A program made the position numbers and the translations under genes. From [Eubacterium] siraeum (lineage in GTDB: Bacteria > Bacillota > Clostridia > Oscillospirales > Ruminococcaceae), in the NCBI GenBank assembly GCA_025150425.1, contig CP102281.1:682001-746000 (forward strand): a DNA stretch of 64,000 nt, given 5' to 3'. This document shows, piece by piece, positions 50,070-59,236 of this stretch (positions within the stretch are counted from its first letter, which is position 1; the number at the start of each line of letters is the position of its first letter). The notes beneath the pieces are model-generated. The model was not told the DNA's origin, made no database searches, and saw nothing but the letters and a program-made list of their open reading frames with translations.

Positions 50070-52991
50070 ATGAACAAGGTGCTTTCAAAAAGAATACCGA
50101 GGGAGTTTAAGTCTAATCTCCCTAAGTACATCGCACTGCTGCTTCTGATAGTGCTTTGTATGTATCTGGTGACAGCGATGGTGGCAAGCTCGGAAACAAT
50201 TATTATCAGAACAGACGAGCATAATGCTGCAAATCACGTTGAGGACGGACAGTTCACAACGTTCTTGCCTCTGACAAACGAGCAGGAAAAGGATATTACC
50301 GATAAGGGTGTTACCCTTGAACGTATGTACAGCCTTGATATAAAGGCTGAGGACGGTTCAACTCTCAGAGTGATGAAGAACCGCAGAAATATCGACCTTG
50401 TCGAGCTTATAAGAGGCGAATATCCGTCTAAAGACAACGAAGCAGTAGTCGAACGCAGATATACGGAAGAACACAGCCTTGATATCGGCAGTAAGCTGAC
50501 AGTCGGCGGTACGGAGTATACCGTATGCGGCATAGGCGCATCTCCCGACTATGACGCACCGTATCAGAATATGTCTGATATGGCTGTATCAAGCAAAAAT
50601 TTCGGTATTATCTTTGTTACCGACAGCGAGTACGAGCGAGTGTCGGACATTTCAAAGTCGGCGCAGACCTTCACATACGGCTATCTTCTCGGAAATGATA
50701 TGACCGATGATAAGCTGAAGGAGCTTATAGAGGATTTTGATTTTGACTATACGAAGGTTACTGACAAGTATTATCTTGAAACGGTAAACGAGGCGCTTGA
50801 AAAGCGTACCGAAATAGAAAACGGCATCAATGATTTAGCGGAAGGTGCGGACAAACTTCATAACGGTCTTAAAGATCTGTCGGACGGAGCCGACACGCTT
50901 TACGGCGGTATGAATGATTTATCCGATGGAGCAGATAAGCTGTATGACGGACTTAAGACCTTATATGACGGCACGGTACAGCTTCACACCGGTATGACAA
51001 GCATATATGACGGCGCATCGGCTCTTGATAAGGGTCTTGGCGAATTGTCGGGCGGCGCTTCTTCGCTGAACAGCGCAATAGCAGGAGCAGATTCCGCAGG
51101 ACTTATCCCTCCCACAATGAACGCTCTTGTAAGCGGTGCGGACAGCCTTGCCTCAGGACTTAAAAGTGCAAAAAGCGGCTCGTCCGAACTTGTATCGGGC
51201 ATAAGCAGTGCAAATAGAGGAGCAGAGCAGTTATCGACAGGCGCAACCGATGCGGTAAACGGAGCAAAGGAGCTTGCAAATGGCGTAAAGGACGCAAAGG
51301 ACGGCACTAAAGCGCTTGCAGACGGAGCAAAAGACGCAAAGGACGGAGCGGGTGAGCTTGCAGACGGTATACACGAGCTTAAGAGCAATATCGGAAAACT
51401 GCTCGATGCGGCTTTCAACCTTGATCTGACCAACCTTACATCGTTTGTGAAAAGAGCGGATAACGTCCGTATCGCAGGTGCGGCAGGCGATGTCGTAATG
51501 AATAAGTACGGCGGACTTGCGGCGTGCGTAATTCTTATGGCGCTGTTTGCATATGTAATATCCGTATTCGTTGTTCATCAGATAAACAGGGAGAGCAGTG
51601 TAATAGGTGCATTGTACGCTCTCGGAGTAAGTAAAGGCGCACTTATAAGGCACTACATAATGCTCCCCACGATAATAGCATTCATCGGCGGCGTTCTCGG
51701 CTCGGTGATAGGCTTTTCCCCTATGTCGATACAGTCACAGCTTGCGGACAGTTACTCGTATTTTTCACTGCCCGATTTTCAGACGGTAATACCGCTTTAC
51801 CTTGTGATATATGCCGTTGTCATTCCTCCCGTGATAGCGGCAACAGTAAATGCGCTTGTTATCAACAGGCGACTTTCCGCACCGGCGCTGTCGCTTATGA
51901 GAAACGAGCAGAACGTAAGGAATATCAGCCGTATGGAGATAAAGAGCGGCGGCTTTGTAAGAAAGTTCAGAATACGTCAGCTTCTGCGTGAGATGAGAGC
52001 GAATATCACGGTTGCGGCTTGTATGTTCGTTTCAATGCTTATCCTTATGCTCGGACTTGACTGCTATTCAATGTGTAATAACGTAACAACAGATACGCTT
52101 GCAGGCGCAACATACGAGTATATGTATACGCTTAAATATCCGACCTCCGAAGTTCCCGATGGCGGCGAAGCGTGTTATGTCGAATCGCTCGAAAAGGAAA
52201 AGGACGGCTACACGCTTGATATTACGGTAATAGGCATAGACAGCGATAATCCGTATTATAACGTTGATGTGAAAAATGGAAAAAGCATTGTCACAGCGTC
52301 GTTATCGGTAGCCCAGAGATACGGAGTAGCCGAGGGCGACAAGCTCATACTTACCGATGAGGCGGCAGGCACCGACTATGCTTTCACAGTCGGCAGTATA
52401 AGCGATTATTCCGCAGGACTTGCCGTATTTATGGATATTGACAGTATGAGAGAGCTTTTCAGACAGGAAGACGATTACTACAATATGGTGTTGTCCGACA
52501 AAGCGCTTGATATAGACGAGGGCAGAATTTACTCGGTAACAACAAAGTCTGATATTGAACGCTCGTCAAAGATATTCACCGAGCTTATGAGCGGAATGGT
52601 TATAACGCTTGTCGGCACATCGGCTGTAATCTTTGTAGTGGTAATGTATCTTATGATGGGCGTGATGATAGACAGAAGTTCGTTCGGCATTTCGCTGCTG
52701 AAAACCTTCGGTTACAGCAAAAAAGACGTGAAAAAGCTGTACCTTGACGGTAATGCAATCACTATAGCAATATCGGCAATAATCTGCTTGCCGCTGTCAA
52801 AGTTTGTTATGGACAGAATATATCCTTCGTTTATCCCTAACGTTGCCTGCGGAATTAACCTCAATTTTGCGTGGTATTTATATCCCGCTTTGTTTATCGC
52901 CGTTATGCTGATATATCTTCTCACAAGCACGCTTCTTGTAAGAAAGCTGAACAAAATCACACCCGCCGAGGTGCTGAAAAACAGAGAGTAA
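50070..52991 (+). CDS. MacB/FtsX-type ABC permease with a long YhgE-like repeat insertion
   Basis: The 973-residue permease has the same frame as 7023-9302 (N-terminal helix 20-40, extracellular core, three helices after residue 490, and three at the C-terminus). It has an added ~195-residue region (about 253-448) made of repeats of the type DGADxLxxGLxxLxDG. These are typical of YhgE/Pip and related surface proteins and would make a long helical or fibrous extracellular arm. It is probably an exporter or mechanotransmitter with a peptidoglycan- or partner-reaching arm. TetR-type operators control the unit. Confidence 0.87.
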   Translation: MNKVLSKRIPREFKSNLPKYIALLLLIVLCMYLVTAMVASSETIIIRTDEHNAANHVEDGQFTTFLPLTNEQEKDITDKGVTLERMYSLDIKAEDGSTLRVMKNRRNIDLVELIRGEYPSKDNEAVVERRYTEEHSLDIGSKLTVGGTEYTVCGIGASPDYDAPYQNMSDMAVSSKNFGIIFVTDSEYERVSDISKSAQTFTYGYLLGNDMTDDKLKELIEDFDFDYTKVTDKYYLETVNEALEKRTEIENGINDLAEGADKLHNGLKDLSDGADTLYGGMNDLSDGADKLYDGLKTLYDGTVQLHTGMTSIYDGASALDKGLGELSGGASSLNSAIAGADSAGLIPPTMNALVSGADSLASGLKSAKSGSSELVSGISSANRGAEQLSTGATDAVNGAKELANGVKDAKDGTKALADGAKDAKDGAGELADGIHELKSNIGKLLDAAFNLDLTNLTSFVKRADNVRIAGAAGDVVMNKYGGLAACVILMALFAYVISVFVVHQINRESSVIGALYALGVSKGALIRHYIMLPTIIAFIGGVLGSVIGFSPMSIQSQLADSYSYFSLPDFQTVIPLYLVIYAVVIPPVIAATVNALVINRRLSAPALSLMRNEQNVRNISRMEIKSGGFVRKFRIRQLLREMRANITVAACMFVSMLILMLGLDCYSMCNNVTTDTLAGATYEYMYTLKYPTSEVPDGGEACYVESLEKEKDGYTLDITVIGIDSDNPYYNVDVKNGKSIVTASLSVAQRYGVAEGDKLILTDEAAGTDYAFTVGSISDYSAGLAVFMDIDSMRELFRQEDDYYNMVLSDKALDIDEGRIYSVTTKSDIERSSKIFTELMSGMVITLVGTSAVIFVVVMYLMMGVMIDRSSFGISLLKTFGYSKKDVKKLYLDGNAITIAISAIICLPLSKFVMDRIYPSFIPNVACGINLNFAWYLYPALFIAVMLIYLLTSTLLVRKLNKITPAEVLKNRE

Positions 52992-53009
52992 GAGAATTAA
53001 ACAGAACAT

Positions 53010-53046
53010 AAAACCGCTCCCGACCACATCAGCCGGGAGCGGTTTT
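53010..53046. terminator. Bidirectional terminator between the second ABC exporter and the flavodiiron gene
   Basis: Arms AAAACCGCTCCCG (53010-53022) and CGGGAGCGGTTTT (53034-53046) are perfectly complementary over 13 bp. Confidence 0.9.
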
Positions 53047-53060
53047 AGTATTCGATTTAC

Positions 53061-54209
53061 TTATGCCAGCTCATCAGCCAGCTCATCGACCTGTGCCGCG
53101 CTTGCGTCATTCAGCGCGCAGGTGATCTTGACCGTCTTGTCAAGGATATTAAGCTCCTTCGACTTTTCAAACATACCTGCCATAACCTTAGCCGCCATAG
53201 GTGCCCATGCACCGTTTTCGATAAACGCAACCGTCCTCTTCTGATAGTTTCTCTCGGTAAGACCCTCAATGAACGTTCTCATAAACGGGAACACATCCGC
53301 ATTATAGGTAGGCGTTGCAAGCACCAGCTTGCCGTAAGCAAATGCGTCCGAGATTGCTTTGGACACATCGCATCTTGCAAGGTCTGTGATAATAACATCA
53401 ACATTCTTTGCCTTCAGCTTGTCATATAAAAGCTCTGCGGCTTTCTTTGTGTTGCCGTAGATTGAAGCATAAGCTATCATAACGCCGTCCTTTTCGGGAA
53501 CGTATGACGACCACTTGTTGTAAAGATCAAGATAATGTGCAAGGTTTTCACTCAGTACAGGACCGTGTAACGCACAGATTTTCTCTATATCAAGCGCAGC
53601 GGCCTTCTTGAGAAGCGCCTGCACCTGCGCACCGTATTTTCCCACAATGCCGATATAATATCTGCGTGCCTCATCATCCCACGCCTGCTCGCTGTCGGGT
53701 GTGCCGAACCTGCCGAAACCGTCCGCAGAGAACAGGATCTTGTCCTTTGCGTCATACGTTACCATAACCTCCGGCCAGTGTACCATAGGAGCGAATACAA
53801 AAGTCAGAACGTGACTGCCAAGCGTCAGAGTATCGCCCTCTTTTACGGTAAGCGTGTTTGTTATGGTAAGGTCGGGAAAAAATCCCTTTATCATCGTGAA
53901 TGTCTTTGCGTTGCCGACTACCGTTGTATCGGGATAGAATTTCAGAAATTCCGCAATACTTGCCGAATGGTCAGGCTCCATATGCTGAACCACCAGATAA
54001 TCCAGCTTCCTGTCGCCAAGCTCCGTTTTTACCTTTTCAAGCCATATTGCCGAAAAGTTTATATCGACAGTATCCATAACCGCCGTCTTTTCGTCAAGAA
54101 TGACATAAGAGTTGTAGGAAATGCCGTCAGGCACTTTGTACTGACCTTCAAACAGGTCGATTGTGGTGTCGTTTACACCGACATATTTTACGTCTTCTGA
54201 GATAAACAT
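53061..54209 (-). CDS. fprA: A-type flavodiiron protein (FprA)
   Basis: The 382-residue protein has an N-terminal metallo-beta-lactamase-like diiron domain with H76-x-E78-x-D80-H81 (QHMEPDHSAS) and further His in PMVHWPEVM and ALHGPVLS. A C-terminal flavodoxin domain has the FMN loop ASIYGNTKKA. Class A proteins reduce O2 or NO to protect anaerobes. The partner (rubredoxin or a flavin reductase) is not encoded next to it. The length is typical, and it is monocistronic. Confidence 0.94.
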   Translation of the reverse strand: MFISEDVKYVGVNDTTIDLFEGQYKVPDGISYNSYVILDEKTAVMDTVDINFSAIWLEKVKTELGDRKLDYLVVQHMEPDHSASIAEFLKFYPDTTVVGNAKTFTMIKGFFPDLTITNTLTVKEGDTLTLGSHVLTFVFAPMVHWPEVMVTYDAKDKILFSADGFGRFGTPDSEQAWDDEARRYYIGIVGKYGAQVQALLKKAAALDIEKICALHGPVLSENLAHYLDLYNKWSSYVPEKDGVMIAYASIYGNTKKAAELLYDKLKAKNVDVIITDLARCDVSKAISDAFAYGKLVLATPTYNADVFPFMRTFIEGLTERNYQKRTVAFIENGAWAPMAAKVMAGMFEKSKELNILDKTVKITCALNDASAAQVDELADELA

Positions 54210-54313
54210 ATTAAAATTCTCCCTTCTTTTTCAAGAAATCTACAGATATTTTAACACATCTGAAATAAAAAATCAATAGGTAAATTCAAATAAATTCACG
54301 GTTTACAAAGAAA

Positions 54314-55240
54314 TCAGTATTTGTTATCATTGTTCTTCCGCTTTTCCTCGATATGTCGCACACGTTCTTCAAAATGCTCCTTCAGCATCTCGTTTTTCTC
54401 GTTCGCCTTGTCCGAGATTGCATCGTACCTGTCAACCACATTGTCGCTTATCTTAACAAAGTTTTCGGTAAGCCTTTCCTTTACCGTGTCGATTTTTGAA
54501 ACGTCACCGCTGTTATCTGCCGTTATCGGTGCATTTTTATCTGCGCTTTGGTTTTTGTCCGTATGCCGAAGAAGCATAGCAACTCCCAGTACAAGTGTGG
54601 TAAGGTAGACGATAACGCCCGAACAGGTTATTATTATCAGCTTATCGCTTTCGCTGAGCCACGTCGCATACACAGTAAGCGAGCGGATAAGAGTAACTGC
54701 GGATACGCCTGCATCCGCAAGAGAAATGTTTCGTATAGCACTGAGAAGCGGCGAGCGGTGCTGCTGCACTTTTATAAGGTTGATTATCGCACGGGCAAGC
54801 TTTATGACCGTGTACACAGCTATACTTGCGATGACGAGCCTTGCATATTGCCTTGCCGTATTGTGTATCATACTGTACAGCTCGATAAGCATAAGTACCA
54901 CGCTCATGACAATAAACATCATACCCGTAAACCGCATTACATATACTTCCGATACTACCTGTATGCCCTTGTCCAGCTTTTTCTCATACGATACAGCCAT
55001 ATAACGCATCACGGCAAGCAGACCGTAATACACGCACAGTATCATAAACCATATCGAGCTGTAGAACAGACCGAGAACGCCGTTGTATGCGGCATAGGCA
55101 ACATTCAGCGTCAGCGAGCCTGCGGTGTACAGCACTATCCGAAAACGCTTGCTTTGCGTGAACAGGCGGATAAATTCTTTCAGCCTGAGTCTGTGTTTTT
55201 TCAGTTTATCCGCCTCCCTTGAGAAATTAAGTGCCGTCAC
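54314..55240 (-). CDS. Membrane protein of unknown function with coiled-coil tail
   Basis: The 308-residue protein has six or seven hydrophobic segments from about residue 35 to 230 and a charged, helical, probably coiled-coil tail (about 245-308). I do not recognise a family. The start is uncertain: the frame opens with GTG at 55240, which sits in the hairpin at 55232-55260. AGGGAGG with correct spacing precedes an in-frame CTG codon at 55204, which would remove 12 residues. Confidence 0.6.
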   Translation of the reverse strand: MTALNFSREADKLKKHRLRLKEFIRLFTQSKRFRIVLYTAGSLTLNVAYAAYNGVLGLFYSSIWFMILCVYYGLLAVMRYMAVSYEKKLDKGIQVVSEVYVMRFTGMMFIVMSVVLMLIELYSMIHNTARQYARLVIASIAVYTVIKLARAIINLIKVQQHRSPLLSAIRNISLADAGVSAVTLIRSLTVYATWLSESDKLIIITCSGVIVYLTTLVLGVAMLLRHTDKNQSADKNAPITADNSGDVSKIDTVKERLTENFVKISDNVVDRYDAISDKANEKNEMLKEHFEERVRHIEEKRKNNDNKY

Positions 55241-55260
55241 AATTTATAACCGTGACGGCA
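55232..55260 (-). terminator. Hairpin between the TtcA-like gene and the membrane-protein gene
   Basis: Arms TGCCGTCAC (55232-55240) and GTGACGGCA (55252-55260) form a 9-bp stem. The T tract on the minus strand is weak (CTTAATTTC), so termination is possible but not certain. Confidence 0.5.
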
Positions 55261-55306
55261 TAGCTTGCTATTATATTTTACCTTATCCGCACAGAAAATG
55301 CAAATA

Positions 55307-56440
55307 TCATATCATTTTATCATAGCTGTCAAGGAAGTGATGCTTTTCCCCTCCCTTTTTCCACGCAATGACAGTATCAATATTCACGTTTTCAACGCTC
55401 TTGAAAATATGCTTTTCAACCTCAGGATTTGTCTGCTTCAGCTTTGCGATAAGCTGTTTTATCTCCACACGCTTTGAACGGTTCTCCTCGTTGTTGCAGG
55501 TAGTGCAGGTGTCCGTGAATTTGCAGGCGCACTGGATAAAGTGCAGACCGTTGTAGTCCCTCCACGCTTTTATATCGTCCTCACGCACAAGGTACAGCGG
55601 ACGTATAAGCTCCATTCCCTCAAAGTTCGTGCTGTGGAGTTTCGGCATCATCGTCTGTATCTGAGCGCCGTACAGCATACCCATAAGTATCGTTTCTATC
55701 ACATCGTCATAGTGATGTCCGAGCGCTATCTTGTTACAGCCAAGGCTCTTTGCATAGTTATACAGGTGACCTCTCCTCATCCTCGCACAAAGATAACAGG
55801 GAGATTTTTCAATGTTATAAACAGAATCGAAAATGTCCGACTCGAATATCTCTATCGGTATTTTCAGCTTGCGTGCGTTCTCCTCGATAACATTCCTGTT
55901 TGCCGTGCTGTAGCCTGGGTCCATTACGATAAATTTCACCTCGAACGGAAAATCGCTGTGGCGGTGAAGCTCCTGAAACAGCTTAGCCATCAGCATAGAG
56001 TCCTTACCGCCCGAAATACATACGGCGATACGGTCGTTTTCCTTTACAAGTTCATACTGCTTTACAGCCTTTGTGAATGCCGCCCATATCTTTTTGCGGA
56101 ACTTCTTTTGCAGGCTCTGCTCGACACGCTTCGAAACCTCGTCAGCCTGCTCCTTTTGCATTACAGCAAGAAGCCAGGCGGCATATCCGCCCGAAAGCGA
56201 ATAAGCGTCATAGCCCATTTCCGATAATTGTTCTGCGGTATCTACGCTGAATTTTCCTCTTGCACAGCAGATAATCAGCTTCTGAGTTTTGTCCTCAGGC
56301 GGTGCGGATAAAAGCTCGTCTGCCGAAACCGATACAGCACCCTCCATAACGCCGTACAGCTTTTCCTGCTCACTGCGTGTGTCGTATAAAATATAGCTGT
56401 CGGGGGAGAGCCTTTCAAGCTCGCTTACGGTTATTTCCAA
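55307..56440 (-). CDS. Rhodanese-TtcA fusion, tRNA thiolation-type PP-loop ATPase
   Basis: The 377-residue protein joins a rhodanese domain (about 1-92; the likely active Cys is in CCARGKFS) to a TtcA/TtuA-type adenylyl-transferring domain (PP-loop CISGGKDS; PCYLCARMRRG with a CxxC-like cluster; GHHYDDVIETILMGM; CKFTDTCTTC). TtcA enzymes 2-thiolate tRNA cytidine 32. The rhodanese unit would deliver sulfur in cis. The pairing is unusual for TtcA but is known in Clostridia, which I state from general knowledge only. The partner azlD follows. Confidence 0.85.
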   Translation of the reverse strand: MEITVSELERLSPDSYILYDTRSEQEKLYGVMEGAVSVSADELLSAPPEDKTQKLIICCARGKFSVDTAEQLSEMGYDAYSLSGGYAAWLLAVMQKEQADEVSKRVEQSLQKKFRKKIWAAFTKAVKQYELVKENDRIAVCISGGKDSMLMAKLFQELHRHSDFPFEVKFIVMDPGYSTANRNVIEENARKLKIPIEIFESDIFDSVYNIEKSPCYLCARMRRGHLYNYAKSLGCNKIALGHHYDDVIETILMGMLYGAQIQTMMPKLHSTNFEGMELIRPLYLVREDDIKAWRDYNGLHFIQCACKFTDTCTTCNNEENRSKRVEIKQLIAKLKQTNPEVEKHIFKSVENVNIDTVIAWKKGGEKHHFLDSYDKMI

Positions 56441-56456
56441 AGTTATTTTCCTTTCC

Positions 56457-56816
56457 TTATGCCATTGTCAGCACATGGCTGAATAAGTACAGCAGACCCA
56501 TATATGACAGCGTGCCTGCCGCCATGCTTACGAAAGTGTTATGCCACAATTTATAGCTTCCGCCCGTTATAGCAACGGCAAGAAGTCTTGGTATACCGAC
56601 ACCGAACATATTGTCGCCGATGTCCTTCAGGCAGTAGATTATAAGTATCGACATTATCATAGCCGGGAGCGATTTTTCTATGCGTTCGAGCCACTTTGGC
56701 ATTTTCCTGTTGCCGTGAAAGATTACAAAGGGCAGCGCACGCAGTGAGAATGTGATAACAGCACTGATAACTATCGCTATCACCATCTGTAAAGGTGTCA
56801 TAGGAGTTGGTGTCAT
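56457..56816 (-). CDS. azlD: AzlD-family branched-chain amino acid exporter subunit
   Basis: The 119-residue protein has three hydrophobic segments and the RALPFVIF motif of AzlD. AzlC and AzlD form a branched-chain amino acid exporter. It overlaps azlC by 4 bp (ATGA). A role in exporting leucine and related amino acids is from the family. Confidence 0.88.
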   Translation of the reverse strand: MTPTPMTPLQMVIAIVISAVITFSLRALPFVIFHGNRKMPKWLERIEKSLPAMIMSILIIYCLKDIGDNMFGVGIPRLLAVAITGGSYKLWHNTFVSMAAGTLSYMGLLYLFSHVLTMA

Positions 56817-57607
56817 ATCTTCCGCTCCTCCTTTTCATCGGTGATAATATCTTCCGGAGAAGTAACTATCTCTGTTTTTTCGTCTGCCGTTTTTACCTCA
56901 TCGTTATCCTTTCCGCCCTTTTTCTTACCGAAGTTTGTATTTGTTATCAGCAGTAAAAGCGCTGTGGATAAGAGCAGAGCAGGGAGCATAAAGCTGTTCT
57001 GACCGAAGATAAGCAGGCACAGTACGCCTACCCCAAGACCGATAAGCGCAGGGGAGTGCCTGTCGGCGTGTTCCCACTTGTCGATAAAGATAATGACGAA
57101 CAGCGCCGTCATACAGAAGTCAACGCCCTCAAGCTGAAACGGGAGCAGCTGTCCGATAACGCTTCCCAGTACCGAAAAGAACGTCCAGTAAAAATGGCTG
57201 AAAAGCGCAACGCCGAACATGGTGCTGTGCTTGTCGTCCTCGGGCATATAGTCGAGCGTAGTGTTTACCGCATACGTTTCATCCGTCATCGAATGTATCA
57301 TATACAGCTTACGCTTTCCCATAGCGCTGAAATCCTTCAGGAATGTAAGACTGTAGAAGCTCTGCCTGCTGTTTACAAGCAGAACAGTGAGCGCCACCGT
57401 AAGTAGTGACGCTCCGCTGCTGAAAAATGTTATAAGTAAGAACTGGCAGGTTCCGGAGTAGAGGAACAGACAGGAGAACAGCGAGTAGTACCACTGATAC
57501 CCTGCCTCCGCCATCATCATTCCGTATGCCATACCTAAAAACAGATAACTGCACAGTACAGGCAGACTCTTGATGAAAGAATGTCTGATAAGTTGCTTTT
57601 TTGTCAT
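56813..57607 (-). CDS. azlC: AzlC-family branched-chain amino acid exporter subunit
   Basis: The 264-residue protein has the AzlC start (SFIKSLPVLCSYLFLGMAYGMMMAEAG), about six membrane helices and the SRQSFYSLTFL and MTDETYAV motifs. Unlike most AzlC proteins it has a ~45-residue acidic and Lys-rich cytoplasmic tail after residue 220. It starts 5 bp after the SGNH hydrolase gene, so the three genes are one operon. Confidence 0.89.
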   Translation of the reverse strand: MTKKQLIRHSFIKSLPVLCSYLFLGMAYGMMMAEAGYQWYYSLFSCLFLYSGTCQFLLITFFSSGASLLTVALTVLLVNSRQSFYSLTFLKDFSAMGKRKLYMIHSMTDETYAVNTTLDYMPEDDKHSTMFGVALFSHFYWTFFSVLGSVIGQLLPFQLEGVDFCMTALFVIIFIDKWEHADRHSPALIGLGVGVLCLLIFGQNSFMLPALLLSTALLLLITNTNFGKKKGGKDNDEVKTADEKTEIVTSPEDIITDEKEERKI

Positions 57608-57612
57608 TTGGT

Positions 57613-58251
57613 TTATGAAGCCGCCCTTCCGTAAATACTGAGTATCTTGTCCTCGACTGCACGGGCAAGCGCATTGTGTCCGTTCTCGTCAAGATGTTCG
57701 CAGTCTATACTGCTTGGTTTTGCGTGGTCTGAGGCGGCAAGTATATCTGTGCCGTGCTTTCTTGCGACCTTTGCAAAGGTGTATTTCAGATTTCGTGAAA
57801 CGGCGGGTGAGCCTGCGTCAAACTGCGGATCGTATCCTTCCTGCCATACGTCATTACCAAGTTCTATAGGTGAAATGAGCAGGACACGGCAATTACCTGC
57901 ATACGCTCTTACCTGCTCGATAAGACGCTCCGCACCGTGCGCAATCGTTTCTGCGTCAGCGTTATAAACCGGCTTGCAGTCGTTCGTTCCGAGCATTATA
58001 ATGACCATATCCAGCGGAGCATGGCTTTCAAGGAATACGGGGAGCAGCTTGTCGCCTGCTCTTCCTATCCTGTCGGGGTCCTCAAAAACCGTTGTTCTTC
58101 CGCAAAGTCCTTCTTCTATTATCTCATAGCCGCTTTGCTCAAGGTCGTTTCTTATAATGCTTGTCCAGCGTACACCGTCGGCAAATCTCTTGTCAGTGCC
58201 GGGGATAAGCCCCCAAGTATTTGAGTCGCCGAAGCAAAGTATCCTTTTCAT
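57613..58251 (-). CDS. SGNH/GDSL hydrolase (arylesterase-like)
   Basis: The 212-residue cytosolic SGNH hydrolase has FGDSNTWG (nucleophile Ser), GLCGRTT (Gly), MLGTNDCK (Asn) and the C-terminal HLDENGHNALA (Asp/His). I start it at 58251 because AGGTGAG is suitably spaced; the in-frame GTG 15 bases upstream is not. The substrate is not known; family members hydrolyse acetyl and aryl esters. Confidence 0.87.
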   Translation of the reverse strand: MKRILCFGDSNTWGLIPGTDKRFADGVRWTSIIRNDLEQSGYEIIEEGLCGRTTVFEDPDRIGRAGDKLLPVFLESHAPLDMVIIMLGTNDCKPVYNADAETIAHGAERLIEQVRAYAGNCRVLLISPIELGNDVWQEGYDPQFDAGSPAVSRNLKYTFAKVARKHGTDILAASDHAKPSSIDCEHLDENGHNALARAVEDKILSIYGRAAS

Positions 58252-58276
58252 TGTTCTCACCTGCACTTAAAGTTTT

Positions 58277-58302
58277 TATGAGGAGCTTTTCGGCTCCTCA
58301 TA
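58277..58302 (-). terminator. Terminator of the amino-acid ABC transporter operon
   Basis: Arms TATGAGGAGC (58277-58286) and GCTCCTCATA (58293-58302), followed on the minus strand by AAAAACTTT. The T tract is short. Confidence 0.7.
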
Positions 58303-58323
58303 AACTGTATTTATATATCTTTC

Positions 58324-59208
58324 TCAGCTTTTCTTTACTTCGCCGCCCTCTACAACGAGTGTTTCCTTGTAGTCTGCACCGTATGTGTCTGTAAGAGTAG
58401 CGTCATAGTCTGCGTGGAAGAAGTTTTCCTTGCCGAGTGTCTTGATTTCATCGTTTATCCAGTTAAGGAGCGTTTCGTTGCCCTTTGAAACTGCGGGAGC
58501 GATAGTATCCTGGCTGCCGAGTGAGTCAATGCCTACAGTATAGCCCTTGTTCTGCTTTGCAAATGCGATAACCTCTGTGTTGTCGTTAGCCCACGCAACA
58601 CCGTTGCCGTTTTCGATAGCGCTCTTTGCCGTAGCATAAGAATCATACTTCTGGAGCTTGATGTCGGGGTAGTTCTTTGTGAGATAAAGCTCAGCCGTTG
58701 TACCCGAGATAACGATCATCCTGTCCTCAGCCTTCCAGTTGTCAAGCGATGTGATAACATTGCTGTCGGGTGAAACAACGCCGAGTGCAACGTTCATGTA
58801 AGGAAGTGCAAAGTCAACCTTTTCCGCTCTTTCTTCCGTTACAGTGAAGTTTGCAAGGATAATATCAACCTTGCCTGTTTCAAGGTATTCAACACGGTTA
58901 GCGGCTTCTGTCGAAACATAGTTTATCTCAACACCTAAATCCTTGCCGAGTCTGTTTGCAAAATAAATGTCATAGCCCTGATATTCGCCGTTCTCGTCAA
59001 CATAGCCGAAGGGGTTCTTGTCTGAGAATACACCGATGTTTATCTTACCGCTTGCCTTTATCTCGTCAAGTGTGCGGTAAACCTTCGAGCCTGTGTTGCC
59101 GTCACTGCCGCCGCTTGTTGCGTTTGTGCCGCACGCTGTGAATGAAGCTACTGCCGCAGCTGCCGTAAGACCGAGTGCTATCAGCTTCTTGAAGTTTAAC
59201 TTTTTCAT
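58324..59208 (-). CDS. Polar amino acid ABC transporter substrate-binding lipoprotein
   Basis: The 294-residue family 3 solute-binding protein has a lipoprotein signal with FTAC near residue 26. It continues with KINIGVFSDKNPFGYVDENGEYQGYDIYFANRLGKDLGV-like and FTVTEERAEKVDFALPYM motifs, typical of glutamine/cystine/polar amino acid binding proteins. It is the last gene of its operon. The Cys-rich leader peptide upstream suggests cystine or cysteine as ligand, but the protein itself does not show this. Confidence 0.9.
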   Translation of the reverse strand: MKKLNFKKLIALGLTAAAAVASFTACGTNATSGGSDGNTGSKVYRTLDEIKASGKINIGVFSDKNPFGYVDENGEYQGYDIYFANRLGKDLGVEINYVSTEAANRVEYLETGKVDIILANFTVTEERAEKVDFALPYMNVALGVVSPDSNVITSLDNWKAEDRMIVISGTTAELYLTKNYPDIKLQKYDSYATAKSAIENGNGVAWANDNTEVIAFAKQNKGYTVGIDSLGSQDTIAPAVSKGNETLLNWINDEIKTLGKENFFHADYDATLTDTYGADYKETLVVEGGEVKKS

Positions 59209-59236
59209 TGTGATTATCTCCTTTAAATATCTCTCT

